Below are positions 21,001 to 29,686 of a stretch of 64,000 bases of DNA, one piece after another. Under the pieces are notes generated by a model. That model did not search any database, was not told where the DNA came from, and was given only the letters and a program-made list of their open reading frames with translations. The position numbers and the translations under genes are program-made. This DNA comes from CAXMQZ01 sp963719055 (GTDB lineage: Bacteria; Acidobacteriota; Thermoanaerobaculia; Multivoradales; JAHEKO01), in NCBI GenBank assembly GCA_963719055.1, contig CAVRAU010000031.1, positions 157,084-221,083 of the forward strand, read 5' to 3'. Position 1 is the first letter of the stretch; each line of letters opens with the position of its first letter.

Positions 21001-21228
21001 GCCGTCGATGCCGTTGATCGACTCCTCGAGCGGCTCGGTGATCTGCGACTCGATCACATCGGCACTGGCGCCGCGGTAGTTGGTCACCACGGTGATCAGG
21101 GGGGCATCGACCGACGGGAACTCCCGCACCCCGAGGTTGCGAAAGCCGAGGGCGCCGAACAGCAGAATGGTCAGCGACATCACGATGGCCAGGACCGGCC
21201 GTCGGATGCTGAGCGAATAGAGACTCAC
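18085..21228 (-). CDS. RND (AcrB/MexB-type) efflux pump inner-membrane subunit
   Basis: Proton-driven tripartite efflux transporter of 1,047 residues, uninterrupted and full length. It has the HAE1-type plan: TM1 (LYSLSIRRPVLAIVMSLTI), a large periplasmic porter domain, then TM2-6 with the proton-relay pair in AIGLVVDDAIVVLENV. A second periplasmic domain follows, and the last membrane block contains LIGLITKNGILIVEFANQ and FRPILMTSLSTILGILP. It overlaps the membrane fusion protein gene by four bases (start 21228, previous stop 21225), so the two are co-translated. No outer-membrane TolC-type gene lies beside it, so that partner must be encoded elsewhere. The substrate range cannot be told. 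Confidence 0.93.
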   Translation of the reverse strand: MSLYSLSIRRPVLAIVMSLTILLFGALGFRNLGVREFPSVDAPLITVVTNYRGASADVIESQITEPLEESINGIDGIRTLTSVSREGRSTIQVEFDLGADLERAANDVRDRVFRAQRNLPPDVDSPSISKADADASPVVALTIGSDERNLLELTRFADDVFVERLQTIPGVSRIDIWGSKTHSMRLWLEPKKLASYRLSPMDVRDAIRRENVELPAGRIEGRDVELTVRTMSRLSTPEEFENLILKEDSGGVVRLRDVGQAELGPQNQRTILRRNGVPMVALAVRPQPGSNYVEIVDEVRRRVATIERHLAPDIELSYAFDSSLYIRRSIAEVQQTIFLALGLVVLVIFLFLRDWRTTLIPVLVIPVSLVGAFFIMYIGGFSINMLTLLALVLAIGLVVDDAIVVLENVYAKIESGLAPAQAGVVGTREIFFAVIATTVALVAVLLPIFFLGGLTGRLFREFGATLAGAVIISSFVALTLTSMLTTRLLKKRERQPWLYRVTEPFFEWLSSSYRDSLSAFLEHRWLALPILMLCLVGIAYFASLLPSELAPLEDRSRIAVSMKAPEGATYEYMDRYIEEVTDVLMTEIPERRELMTVTSPGFGASTSVNSGFVRLWLVDPEERDRSQTEVAEEVKTRMDAFPGARAFVTQSPTIAVGRRRGQPVQFVIQAPTLSRLQDVLPDFVERARHDPVLTTPDVDLVFDKPQLRVEIDRQRARDLGISALDVAETLQLSLSEQRVGFFIMDGKQFEIIAQVQRESRDETLDLRNLYVASGEGEPVPLDKVVTVVEESIPPQLYRFDRYVSATVSAGLAPGYSMSDGIEAMERIADDLLDDSFSTTLAGQSRDFAESSRALLFVFGLALALIYLVLSAQFESFRDPFIIMLSVPLALAGALFWLWYFHQTLNIFSQIGMIMLIGLITKNGILIVEFANQRRARGRDVMAAIQEAATARFRPILMTSLSTILGILPIALALGAGSESRIPMGVAVIGGLSVGTLLTLYVVPAMYSYLTSREWRRSISVEGAIDIASETGEVVQPAVARSVTRPVG

Positions 21229-22290
21229 GAAACCGCCTTCTCACGCACCGGCAGCCCCGAGCTCAAGCGTTGGATCGCCGACACGATGACCCTGTCGGTG
21301 GCCTGCAGACCGCGGATGACCTGGACTTCCGTGTCGGTACGCACCCCGGTCTCGACCAGACGCGGTACCGCCTTCCCGTCCTCGAGGACGAACACCTTCT
21401 TGCTACCGAGCTCGGGGATGATGGCCATGGCCGGGACCGTGAGCGCATCTTCGATCTCTCGAATCGCCAACTCGACATCCGCGAAGGCACCCGGAAGCAG
21501 CTCACCGTCGGGATTGTCGCTTCGCGCTCGCGCCCGCAACGAGCGCGTCTCGCGATCCACATTGGGCTCGAAAGCGTAGATCTCCCCTTCATGATCCCGT
21601 GCCGATCCCTTGACTCGAAAGCGGACCTTTTCGCCCAGCTGCAAACGACTGGCGTAGCTCTCGGGAACGGTGAACTCCATCTTCACGGTGTCGATCTTCT
21701 GCAGCGTGGCGATGGGTGCCTGCGACGCCAGTGCTGCGCCAGGACTCACTTGCCGCAGCCCGATGACGCCGGCAAAGGGAGCGCGGATCTCCGTCTTCGC
21801 CAGCTGCGCCTCGGCCAAGACGCAGCTCGGCCTCCAAGACGTTCAGCCGGCTCAGGGCCAGATCGTATTCATCCTGGCTGGTCAGCCCCTGCGTGAACAG
21901 ACCCTGCTGGCGCTCCTCTCGCAGCCGCGCCAACTCGACCTGGGACTGGGCCCGATCGCGCTCGGCCACAAACTCGCTATCGACGATCTGAACCAGGAGC
22001 TGCCCGGCGATGATTCGTGAGCCCTCTGCAAAGTGGATCTCCTCGATGACTCCGGCGATCTCGCTGCGAATCGCCACCTGCTCATCCGCCAGGATGGTGC
22101 CAACAGTGGCGAACTGCTCGATCAAGAGATGGGGCGTGACCACAAGAGTCTCAACTTCCAGGATCTCGGAGGTCTCCTCGGCCTCGGATCCGCGGTTGTC
22201 CCCGGGCGACTGGAGTCTCGGCACCAGCAATGCAACCACCGCCACCAGAATCACTGCGAGCCAGAGAATCGTTTTTGTCGTTTTGGTCAC
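21225..22290 (-). CDS. RND efflux periplasmic adaptor (membrane fusion protein), one frame break
   Basis: Periplasmic linker between the RND pump and an outer-membrane channel. The N-terminal membrane anchor (TILWLAVILVAVVALLVP) is followed by a lipoyl half-motif (EQVAIRSEIAGVIEEIHFAEGSRI), then a coiled-coil hairpin (RDRAQSQVELARLREERQQGL). Past a frame break near 21820 come the second lipoyl half (TEIRAPFAGVIGLRQVSPGAAL) and the beta-barrel and MP domains. The span is 3n+1; removing one base gives about 354 residues, normal for the family. It is first in the operon, with the pump gene overlapping its end. Confidence 0.88.
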
Positions 22291-22354
22291 GGATCTCCTC
22301 GTCCTTGAGGGGCCTCCATTATAGGCTCAGGGGTTGGAGATCAGACCCCCCTGA

Positions 22355-23404
22355 CTAAACGACTTCAAGCGACGCAGACCCTGCGACAACCTCCCCGACT
22401 CGCGCGGCAGAGCTCACACCGATACCCTGCAGCCTGGACACCAGCTCCTCGGCCTGGGACTCCGGGACCGACAGCAGCAGGCCACCCGACGTCTGCGGGT
22501 CGAAGAGGATCTGCTCTTCGTCTCTCGTCAGGGAGGCTCGAATCTCCAGGTGATCGTGGACCATGGCACGATTGGCCAGGTTGCTACCAGTACTCTCACC
22601 CTTGCGATACATGGCCAGTGTATCGGGATAGACGGGGAGCTTGGCGTACTCCAGGCGGACAACGGACCCGGAACCCCGCGCGAGCTCGAAGAGGTGCCCT
22701 GCGATTCCGAAGCCTGTGATGTCGGTGCACGCATGGAGATCGAATTCGAGAGCGATCTTCATGGCTGGACCATTGAGGGTTGCCACAGCAGGCAGGACTT
22801 CTCCTTCCAGATCACGCTGCCTCAGTTTCCCTGAACGAACAGCATTGAACAGGACGCCGGTGCCCACGGGCTTGGTCAGGATCAGGGCATCTCCCGGTTG
22901 GGAGCCGGCATTGGTAATGATCCGATCCGGTCGGACCACTCCGACAACGCTCAGCCCATACTTGGGCTCTTCGTCGTCCACGGTGTGCCCACCCACAAGG
23001 CAGGCTCCGGCCTCGGTCACCTTGTCGTGGCCACCGCGCAGGATGTCGTGGAGAAGCGCCATATCCAATTGATTGGCCGGAAACATCACCAGGTTCAAGG
23101 CATTGATGGGTTCGCCGCCCATCGAGTAGACATCCGAGAGGGAGTTGGCCGCCGCGATCTGACCAAACCAATACGGGTCGTCCACTGGTGGCGTGATGAA
23201 ATCCACCGTGCTGATCACCGCAATCTCGTCTGAAAGACGATAGACCGCAGCGTCATCGGCGGTTTCGATCCCGACCAGAAGATCGGGATCAGAAGGTGGC
23301 TCGAGGCCACGCAGCGCGTCCGACAGAACCGCCGGACCGATCTTGGCGGCTCACCCGCAGGTGCGAGCGAGCCCTGTGAGTGTCTTCTTCTTGAAGAAAG
23401 GCAT
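22355..23404 (-). CDS. selD: Selenophosphate synthetase, itself a selenoprotein (TGA read as Sec)
   Basis: Makes selenophosphate from selenide and ATP, the selenium donor for Sec-tRNA synthesis. ATG 23402-23404 follows AGGAG. The N-terminus reads MPFFKKKTLTGLARTCG-TGA-AAKIGPAVL. In SelD this is the flexible loop with the catalytic Cys (or Sec) followed by the essential Lys (GC/UxxK). TGA is codon 18 at 23351-23353, and K21 follows. The frame continues without a break through DDAAVYRLSDEIAVISTVDFITP, the GRGGHDK region and TDITGFGIAGHL to 349 residues, the usual length. Sec in SelD is well documented in bacteria that make selenoproteins. If TGA were a stop, the rest could start only at an internal Met and would lack the active site. 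Confidence 0.93.
23318..23337 (-). promoter_or_regulatory. selD: Candidate bacterial SECIS hairpin of selD
   Basis: Downstream of the TGA on the coding strand, the stem GTCCG / CGGAC closes a 10-base loop GCGGTTCTGT. The loop begins about 18 bases after the TGA and opens with G, in line with the bacterial SECIS pattern. An alternative GCCGCC / GGCGG pairing nearer the TGA would compete with it. Folding was judged by eye only. Confidence 0.5.
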
Positions 23405-23440
23405 TTTTTCTAGCTCCTGAGAACCTGTTCAGCCACTCTC

Positions 23441-24992
23441 TCAGAGTTGGCCCTTGATGGGCAGAATCCGCATCACGGAAACGTTGAAACGGCGCCAGAA
23501 CCCGGTTTGCGGTTCCTTCTTCCAAAGTTCCTGCTCGCCGTCTTTCTGACCCATCCATCGCAGCTTGTTCTTGCCAGTAAGAATGACTTCGTAGGTGAAG
23601 ATCGGCAGGGCAAGGTCAACCCTATCGACAACCTCCGTGGCCAGCACAGACGAATCGATGATCACACCGAGCTCTGTGTTGATATAGGCAGAGCGGGGAT
23701 CCATGTTGAAAGACCCAACAAACAGCCTCTCTCGGTCCACGACAAATGCCTTTGTGTGCAGGGTCCCTTCCGCTGAGATGTTGCCGGCCTTCTGGGCGCC
23801 TGATTCCCCCACGTCCGGCCGAACTTCATAGAGCTCGACCCCCATTTTCAACAGCGGCTTGCGGGCTGGTGCATAGCCTGAGTGCACCACAGAATGGTTT
23901 GTCGCGGCCAGAGAATTCGTGATCACTTTGATCTCTATGTCTCTGTCCCTGAGCCCGGCAAAACCCCGAATACCCGTTTTCCGAGGTACGAAGTACGGGC
24001 TGATGAACATGATCTCTTCCTGGGCACCCTCTACCTCGGCCCGCAGAGGTGTGAGAATCGAATGGGCCTCCCCTGCTTTGTTGGGGTCAGCCTTCTCCGG
24101 TGAGTCATACACGAGCTCGTAGGGCGCCCACGTGTAGATGCTGGCATCGGCTTCCACATACCCCCGAATATCGCGAGTCAGGGCCTCGGCATACCGTGTC
24201 GATTCGATCTGCTCACGGGATCGGGTGAGCCGCTCTCGCAGTTGCTTCAATTCCTCGTCGGGGTCCTTCGGCATCTTCGGCGAACGCCGGTAGGGGCAAG
24301 GCGGATCTGTTATTCCAGTAGGTGTCGAACATGTTCGACACCTCCTCGACCACCGGGCCCACGGCCATGACATCGATATCGCCAAAGTTCACATCGCTGC
24401 GCGCCCCGAAGTACTCACCGGCGATGTTGCGGCCACCAATCACGGTGACGTGATTGTCGGCGGTGAACGACTTGTTGTGCATCCGCCGGTTGACTCGATT
24501 GAAACGGGTAAGGCCATCGCCGACTCGAGTCGATCGACCCGCGAAGGGATTGAAGATCCGCACCTCGAAATTGGGATGGGAATCGAGGGCCGCCATGCCG
24601 GCGTCATGCCCTTGGGTCTGAATATCGTCCAGCAGCAACCGAACCCGGACCCCGCGATCGGCAGCACGCAGCAGGGCGCCCAGGAAAAGGTAGCCGACAT
24701 CGTCGTTGGTGATCAGGTAGTACTGGGCGTCCAAGCTGCGCTCGGCTCGCTCGGCCATCAACAACCGCACGGCCAGCGAGTCGATACTGTCGCTGAGCAA
24801 ATGAAAACCGGCGTCTCCGGGGTTTTGATCCTCCAGGCTCTCGATCTCTCGATCGACCCGATCCGCTTCGACCGCGAAGGAAGGAGTCTTCGGATAGTCG
24901 AAGTCGACCGTCGCACATCCACTGACTCCGAGTGAGGCAAACGCCAGTAGGAAGACCGTCGTTCTTTGTTTTCGTAGAGCCTTTGGGGACAT
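23441..24992 (-). CDS. Phospholipase D / cardiolipin synthase-family lipoprotein (one frame break)
   Basis: PLD-superfamily phosphatidyltransferase or hydrolase. The start MSPKALRKQRTTVFLLAFASLGVSGC contains a lipobox, so the protein is probably anchored outside the inner membrane. Two HKD motifs are present: MHNKSFTADNHVTVIGGRN (H-x-K-x4-D) in the first frame and LHTKAFVVDRERLFVGSFN in the second. The frames meet near 24270-24285, and the 3n+1 span gives about 516 residues after dropping one base. Proteins of this size with two HKD motifs and a lipobox are often annotated as cardiolipin synthase C-like. selD follows 36 bases downstream on the same strand. Confidence 0.82.
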
Positions 24993-25259
24993 GATGACTT
25001 CGGCTTCCGGCTGTCAGTGGCCTACGCATGTTAGACCACATCCACCGGGTTCGGTACTCGTGCCTGATCAGCGACCCGGTGGCCTTTTCAGATCGATCGG
25101 ATCATCTCGTACGGGTCGATCGAAGTGCATCACAGAACCACCGTAACACGCTCGGGCGGGCTTGCCTGGAGGGGTCCCGAGGCATCCGAGTGCGACGGAA
25201 TCCATTGATTCCAAAAGGCTTGCTCTCTATAATCCGGCGGCTATCGAGGTTTATCGTCG

Positions 25260-26825
25260 ATGACCATACCCAGCGACATCCTGCTGCTTCTCCTCGTTCC
25301 ACTTTCGGTTGTTCTGGGTGTCTTTCTCGTGCTCGCCGGGGCCAGGCTCGGGGCGAGGCGCATCACCCGACCCATACGCAGCCTGGTGATCGCCATGCGG
25401 CGAATCGCGACTGGCGAATACGGTGCCGAGCTTCCCACCCGCGAAGAGGGGGAGGTCGGACGGCTGGCCCGCGAAGTGGAAGCCATGCAGCAGGAGGTGC
25501 AGGAACGGGAGTCTGCTCTCCACCATCTCGCCTTCTATGACGATCTGACCGGCCTACCGAACCGCAATCAGTTCCGTATCGACCTTGCCGATCAGATCGA
25601 AGAGGCGCGTCAGGACGGCAGTCGTGTCGCCGTGGCGATGGTGGATTTCGATCGCTTCAAGGAAATCAATGATTCCCTCGGCCACTATCTCGGCGATCGC
25701 CTGCTGGCGGGTATCGCCGCGCAGCTCGAGGACTCAGCGACCCGCCTGCAGATCAAAGTCGCGCGTCTCGGCGGCGACGAGTTCGGACTGCTCACCCCGG
25801 TGACGAGCATCCATGAAGCCAGAGAACGCGTGGAATCGCTGCGGGAGAGTCTCGGCGGTGCCCTCGATATCGAGGATCTGCGCATCGACATCGAGACCAA
25901 TGTCGGCATCACCGTCTTCCCGGATCAAGGAGGTGATGCGGAAACACTCCTCCAACAGGCAGAGGTCGCCATGTATGTGGCCAAGGAACGGCGCCTCGGC
26001 CTGACCTTCTACGAGACCAGTCAGAACCGACACAGCATCCAGCGTCTCGGTCTGATGAGCGATCTGCGCAAGGCCGTGGAGAACGACAGTCTCGAGCTGC
26101 GATTTCAGCCCAAGCTACATCTCGAAACCGGGGCCGTGGATCAGGCAGAGGTCCTAGCGCGCTGGACTCACCCGCATCTCGGAGAGATCAGTCCGGACGA
26201 GTTCATTCCCATAGCCGAACAGACCGGTTTCATCCGCGAGATCACCGACTGGGTCATGCGCAAATCCCTGGAGCAGGTGGGACAGTGGCTTCGCCAGGGG
26301 CTCGAAGTGTCCGCCGCCGTCAACGTGTCGGCTTTCGACCTCCACGACCGCCAGCTTCCCGACCGGGTTCAACGCATCCTGGAGACGACCGGCGTCTCCC
26401 CCGACCACCTGGTGCTGGAGATCACCGAGAGTACCGTGATGGCGGATCTCGAGTCCGGCCAACGAGTCCTGGACGCACTGGATGCGTTGGGGGTGACCAT
26501 CTCCATCGATGACTTCGGTACGGGTTACTCTTCGCTGGCCCAGCTCAAGCGGCTTCCCGTACAGGAGCTCAAGATCGACCGCTCCTTCATCCGCCAGATG
26601 ACCAGCGCCCAGGATGTGGCGCAGATCGTTCGCTCCACCATCGAGCTGGGTCACAACCTGGGACTGAGAGTCGTCGCCGAAGGGGTCGAGTCGAAAGACG
26701 CCGCCGAGAGCCTTCGTCTCATGCGATGCGACCTGGCTCAAGGGTTTTTCATCAGCAAGCCGCTGAGCGCCGAGGATCTGGTGGCCTGGCGCAGCCGCGT
26801 GCGCAGCGCCAGGGCGCACGGGTAA
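25260..26825 (+). CDS. HAMP-GGDEF-EAL cyclic-di-GMP signalling protein
   Basis: Membrane-bound protein predicted to make and/or degrade cyclic di-GMP. 521 residues: one transmembrane segment (about 6-28), HAMP (about 32-85, with RRITRPIRSLVIAMRRIATGEYG), GGDEF domain with an intact GGDEF motif (171-175), and EAL domain (about 260-510). The EAL signature reads E-V-L at 297-299 in AEVLARW. The later catalytic segments NVSAFDL, EITES, IDDFGTGYSSL, KIDRSF and VVAEGVES are all present, so phosphodiesterase activity is plausible. No periplasmic sensor region precedes the helix, unusual for a HAMP protein. It converges with the next gene. Confidence 0.9.
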   Translation: MTIPSDILLLLLVPLSVVLGVFLVLAGARLGARRITRPIRSLVIAMRRIATGEYGAELPTREEGEVGRLAREVEAMQQEVQERESALHHLAFYDDLTGLPNRNQFRIDLADQIEEARQDGSRVAVAMVDFDRFKEINDSLGHYLGDRLLAGIAAQLEDSATRLQIKVARLGGDEFGLLTPVTSIHEARERVESLRESLGGALDIEDLRIDIETNVGITVFPDQGGDAETLLQQAEVAMYVAKERRLGLTFYETSQNRHSIQRLGLMSDLRKAVENDSLELRFQPKLHLETGAVDQAEVLARWTHPHLGEISPDEFIPIAEQTGFIREITDWVMRKSLEQVGQWLRQGLEVSAAVNVSAFDLHDRQLPDRVQRILETTGVSPDHLVLEITESTVMADLESGQRVLDALDALGVTISIDDFGTGYSSLAQLKRLPVQELKIDRSFIRQMTSAQDVAQIVRSTIELGHNLGLRVVAEGVESKDAAESLRLMRCDLAQGFFISKPLSAEDLVAWRSRVRSARAHG

Positions 26826-26841
26826 CGCCCTCCGGCGCAAA

Positions 26842-27561
26842 TCAGTTCTCTGCAATCCCTCTTGCCATGACCTCTTCCCATGACCAGTCCGGATTGGGCT
26901 TGGCGCACATTTCCAGAATGCCGTCTCGGCGCTCGAGAACGGCCTCGATCTGAGCGTCTGACAGCAGATCGCCCAGATCCTTCTCCAGCTCGCCTAGCTC
27001 CAAGGTACCCAGGGAGCGCAGAAACGCCGCACCCACCGGTCCGCACCCTTCCTCCAGAAAGTCCTGAATGTCGGGATCGTCGGAAAACGACACCCCGTTG
27101 TCGGAAAGCATGACCTTGGGCGGAATCGTAGGAAGAATCAGCTTGCCGAAATTCAATCGCTTCTCCATGCCGATCAACCCACTGAAGGCTCGAGCCCGGG
27201 CGAGCTCCGGTCCCAGGTCGCCGAACTGTCCTTCGGCGCCATACTCGCGGATCTCGTCCGCATCCAGAGCACTTTGAATCCAGATCTGGACACCGCCTCT
27301 TTTGCCATCCACCTTGCGGAAGGCGGTCACGGGAACCATGTTCAAGCCGAACAAGCGGTCGAGCCGATAGGCCGCCACCTGATTCTGAAATCTGCGCCGC
27401 GCTTTCCGACCGTCTTTCGCAGCCGCTTCGGCACTCTCATCAGCATCGCCGAATAGGGCCCGCAACTTCATGTCCTTTTGCTCGAGCTCGAGAACCTGCA
27501 GCTCGAGCCCTTCCTTCACGAGCGCTTCCTGAGCCTTGATCGGGGAGCCTCCGTGAATCAA
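26842..27561 (-). CDS. Kinase-fold-like (HipA/PI3K-like superfamily) protein, degenerate
   Basis: 239 residues, cytoplasmic, probably starting at TTG 27561. I recognise the outline of an atypical kinase-like family found in Acidobacteria: LRALFGDAD, then NQVAAYRLDRLFGLNMVPVTAFRKVDGKRGGVQIWI, then a region where relatives carry N-x-D-R-x-x-G-N and a metal-binding I/L-D. Here that region reads LIGMEKRLNFGKLILPTIPPKVMLSDNGVSF, so the catalytic Asn/Asp pattern is largely lost. This suggests a pseudokinase or a diverged subgroup. The frame stays open upstream of the TTG but has no better start, so the N-terminus may be misread. It is divergent from the cyanophycin operon, with a gap of about 110 bases. 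Assignment is by pattern memory only. Confidence 0.5.
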   Translation of the reverse strand: MIHGGSPIKAQEALVKEGLELQVLELEQKDMKLRALFGDADESAEAAAKDGRKARRRFQNQVAAYRLDRLFGLNMVPVTAFRKVDGKRGGVQIWIQSALDADEIREYGAEGQFGDLGPELARARAFSGLIGMEKRLNFGKLILPTIPPKVMLSDNGVSFSDDPDIQDFLEEGCGPVGAAFLRSLGTLELGELEKDLGDLLSDAQIEAVLERRDGILEMCAKPNPDWSWEEVMARGIAEN

Positions 27562-27671
27562 TCGATTGGTGAAATCGGCTCGATTATACGGTCTGGCGAC
27601 AGGCCGTCAGGATCCAGCGAGTCCATTCTGCTGCCCGCGACGCGCTAGAATCCAGCGTCCGAGACGATCTC

Positions 27672-28842
27672 ATGCTGCAGATACTTCGCAACGCGCAAGT
27701 CTTCTCTCCTGCACCGCTGGGAATCCGCGATCTGGTGGTCACGGGCAGTCGAATCGTCTGGATTGGCGAGGATCTCCCTCGGATAGACGGCAGGCTCGTC
27801 GAAAAGGAGACGGACCTGGCCGAGGCCAGGCTCATCCCAGGGCTTATCGACTGCCATGTCCACCTCACCGGCGGCGGCGGCGAATCGGGGCCGGCCAGCA
27901 AGGTGCCGCCGATCCCGCTCAGTCACTTCACGAGTGGCGGCACCACCAGTGTCATTGGCGTTCTGGGTACCGACGATCTGACTCGCAGCACAGGCTCCCT
28001 GGTGGTGGCGGCCCGAGGATTGATCGAAGAAGGAATCTCTGCCTGGTGTCTGACCGGTGGCTATCACCTGCCACCGACGACTCTGACAGGGAGTGTCCGT
28101 GGCGACATCGTCCACATCGATCGCATCATCGGGGTCGGAGAGATCGCCCTCAGCGACCATCGCTCGAGCCAGCCCACTCTGGACGAGCTTCTTCGGGTTG
28201 CCGGCGACGCCCATGTCGCCGGATTGATGACCGGTAAAGCCGGCGTTGCTCACCTTCACATGGGTGACGGGAATCGAGGACTCGACCTGGTCAAAGCATG
28301 TCTCAGGACCAGCGAAATCCCCGCCAGGGTCTTTCATCCGACTCACGTCAACCGGCGCGAGGCACTCTTCCAAGAGGCCCTGGAAATAGTCAGACCGCGG
28401 TTGCTCCATCGACGTCACAGCCTTCCCTGACGATAGTCTGGACCAGGATGAGGTCTCGGCAGTCGAGGCCGTCGAGAGGTTCCTGCAAGCCGGATTGCCG
28501 GGGGATAACCTGACGGTCAGCTCGGACGCGGGCGGATCACTCCCAGCCTTCGACGACGACGGTAGAGTCGTGAAGATGGACGTCGGACAACCCGCCGCAC
28601 TGTCGACGACACTTCGCGCGTTGCTCCAACGTGGGCATGCACTGGAAACCGTCTTGCCGCCCTTTACCTCGAACGTCGCCCATCTCTTCCGGCTGGCGAG
28701 TAAGGGTCACCTCGAAGTGGGCGCCGATGCCGATCTGGTGGTGCTCGATGACGCAGGCGCGGTCACCGATGTCATGGCCATGGGTCGCTGGCACATCCGG
28801 CAGGGCCAGGTGGCGATCCGAGGAACTTTCGAGTCAGAATGA
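27672..28842 (+). CDS. iadA: Isoaspartyl dipeptidase (IadA family), one frame break
   Basis: Peptidase family M38 amidohydrolase that splits beta-Asp-Arg, the product of cyanophycinase, into aspartate and arginine. The metal-binding H-x-H is in LIPGLIDCHVHLTGGGGE. Further metal and substrate segments are ISAWCLTGGYHLP, HLHMGDG, PTHVNR and, in the second frame, VSSDAGGSLP with the catalytic Asp. The frames join near 28395; the span is 3n+1 and gives about 389 residues, as in E. coli IadA. At the place of the bridging carboxylated Lys the sequence reads GVGEIALSDHRS, so Glu157 may bridge the metals instead. It is the first gene of the cyanophycin operon, 22 bases before cphB. Confidence 0.88.
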
Positions 28843-28864
28843 TCAACAGAATAGGAACGCGATC

Positions 28865-29686
28865 ATGAGTCGAGGCTATATCGTCCCCATCGGTGGCGCC
28901 GAGGAGAAGGTGCGCGACCGGGCCATTCTGAGACGCTTTGCCAGGATCTGCGGCGGCTCCGACGCCATGCTGGCGATTGTTCCCACCGCCTCCGAGCTCA
29001 GCGAGACAGGCGAGCGCTACGTTGAGGTGTTCAACGAACTGGGTGTCCGTCGAGTCCACGTTCTGCCCTTTGAGTCCCGCGCCGACACGGAGCGTGATGA
29101 TTGGTTGCGCACCTTGGAGGAGGCCGATGGAGTCTTTCTCACCGGTGGCAATCAGCTGCGCCTCTCCACCACCATCGGTGGCTCTCCCGTCGCCGACATG
29201 CTGCGGGATCGCAATCGGCAAGGTCAGCACATCGCCGGCACCTCTGCTGGCGCCGCCTTTCTCTCCGAGCACATGATCGCCTTTGGCGCCGAGGGACCCA
29301 CCCCGCGCGCCGATATCGTTTCGCTGGCCCCCGGCCTGGGTCTGACGCAATCGGCGATCATCGACCAGCATTTCCGACAGCGGGACCGCCTCGGCCGACT
29401 CCTCACAGCCCTGGCCTACAACCCGCGTCCCGTGGGGATCGGGCTCGATGAAGATACCGCCGCCTTTATCGACTCGGATGACCGACTCCTGGTCCGGGGT
29501 AGCGGTGCCATCACGATCGTCGACCCTTCAGATCTCGAGTTCTCCTCCATGGACTCTGCGAAGCGACACGAACCGGTCTGTCTGCTCAACGTACGGATTC
29601 ACATTCTCATCGATGGCGCCACGTTCGACATCGAAAGCCGCACGGCGACGGCGCCCGCCGAGCTGACGGTCGGGGGCTCGGCGTGA
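28865..29686 (+). CDS. cphB: Cyanophycinase
   Basis: Peptidase family S51 serine hydrolase that cuts cyanophycin into beta-Asp-Arg dipeptides. 273 residues from ATG 28865. The N-terminus YIVPIGGAEEK and the glycine-rich VFLTGGNQLRL are typical. The nucleophile Ser lies in HIAGTSAGAAFLSEHM, and the DQHFRQRDRLGRLL segment holds further active-site residues. Length and motifs match bacterial CphB, and no export signal is present, so it should act on cytoplasmic granules. The cphA start codon overlaps its stop (GTGA at 29683), so the two are translationally coupled. Confidence 0.95.
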   Translation: MSRGYIVPIGGAEEKVRDRAILRRFARICGGSDAMLAIVPTASELSETGERYVEVFNELGVRRVHVLPFESRADTERDDWLRTLEEADGVFLTGGNQLRLSTTIGGSPVADMLRDRNRQGQHIAGTSAGAAFLSEHMIAFGAEGPTPRADIVSLAPGLGLTQSAIIDQHFRQRDRLGRLLTALAYNPRPVGIGLDEDTAAFIDSDDRLLVRGSGAITIVDPSDLEFSSMDSAKRHEPVCLLNVRIHILIDGATFDIESRTATAPAELTVGGSA

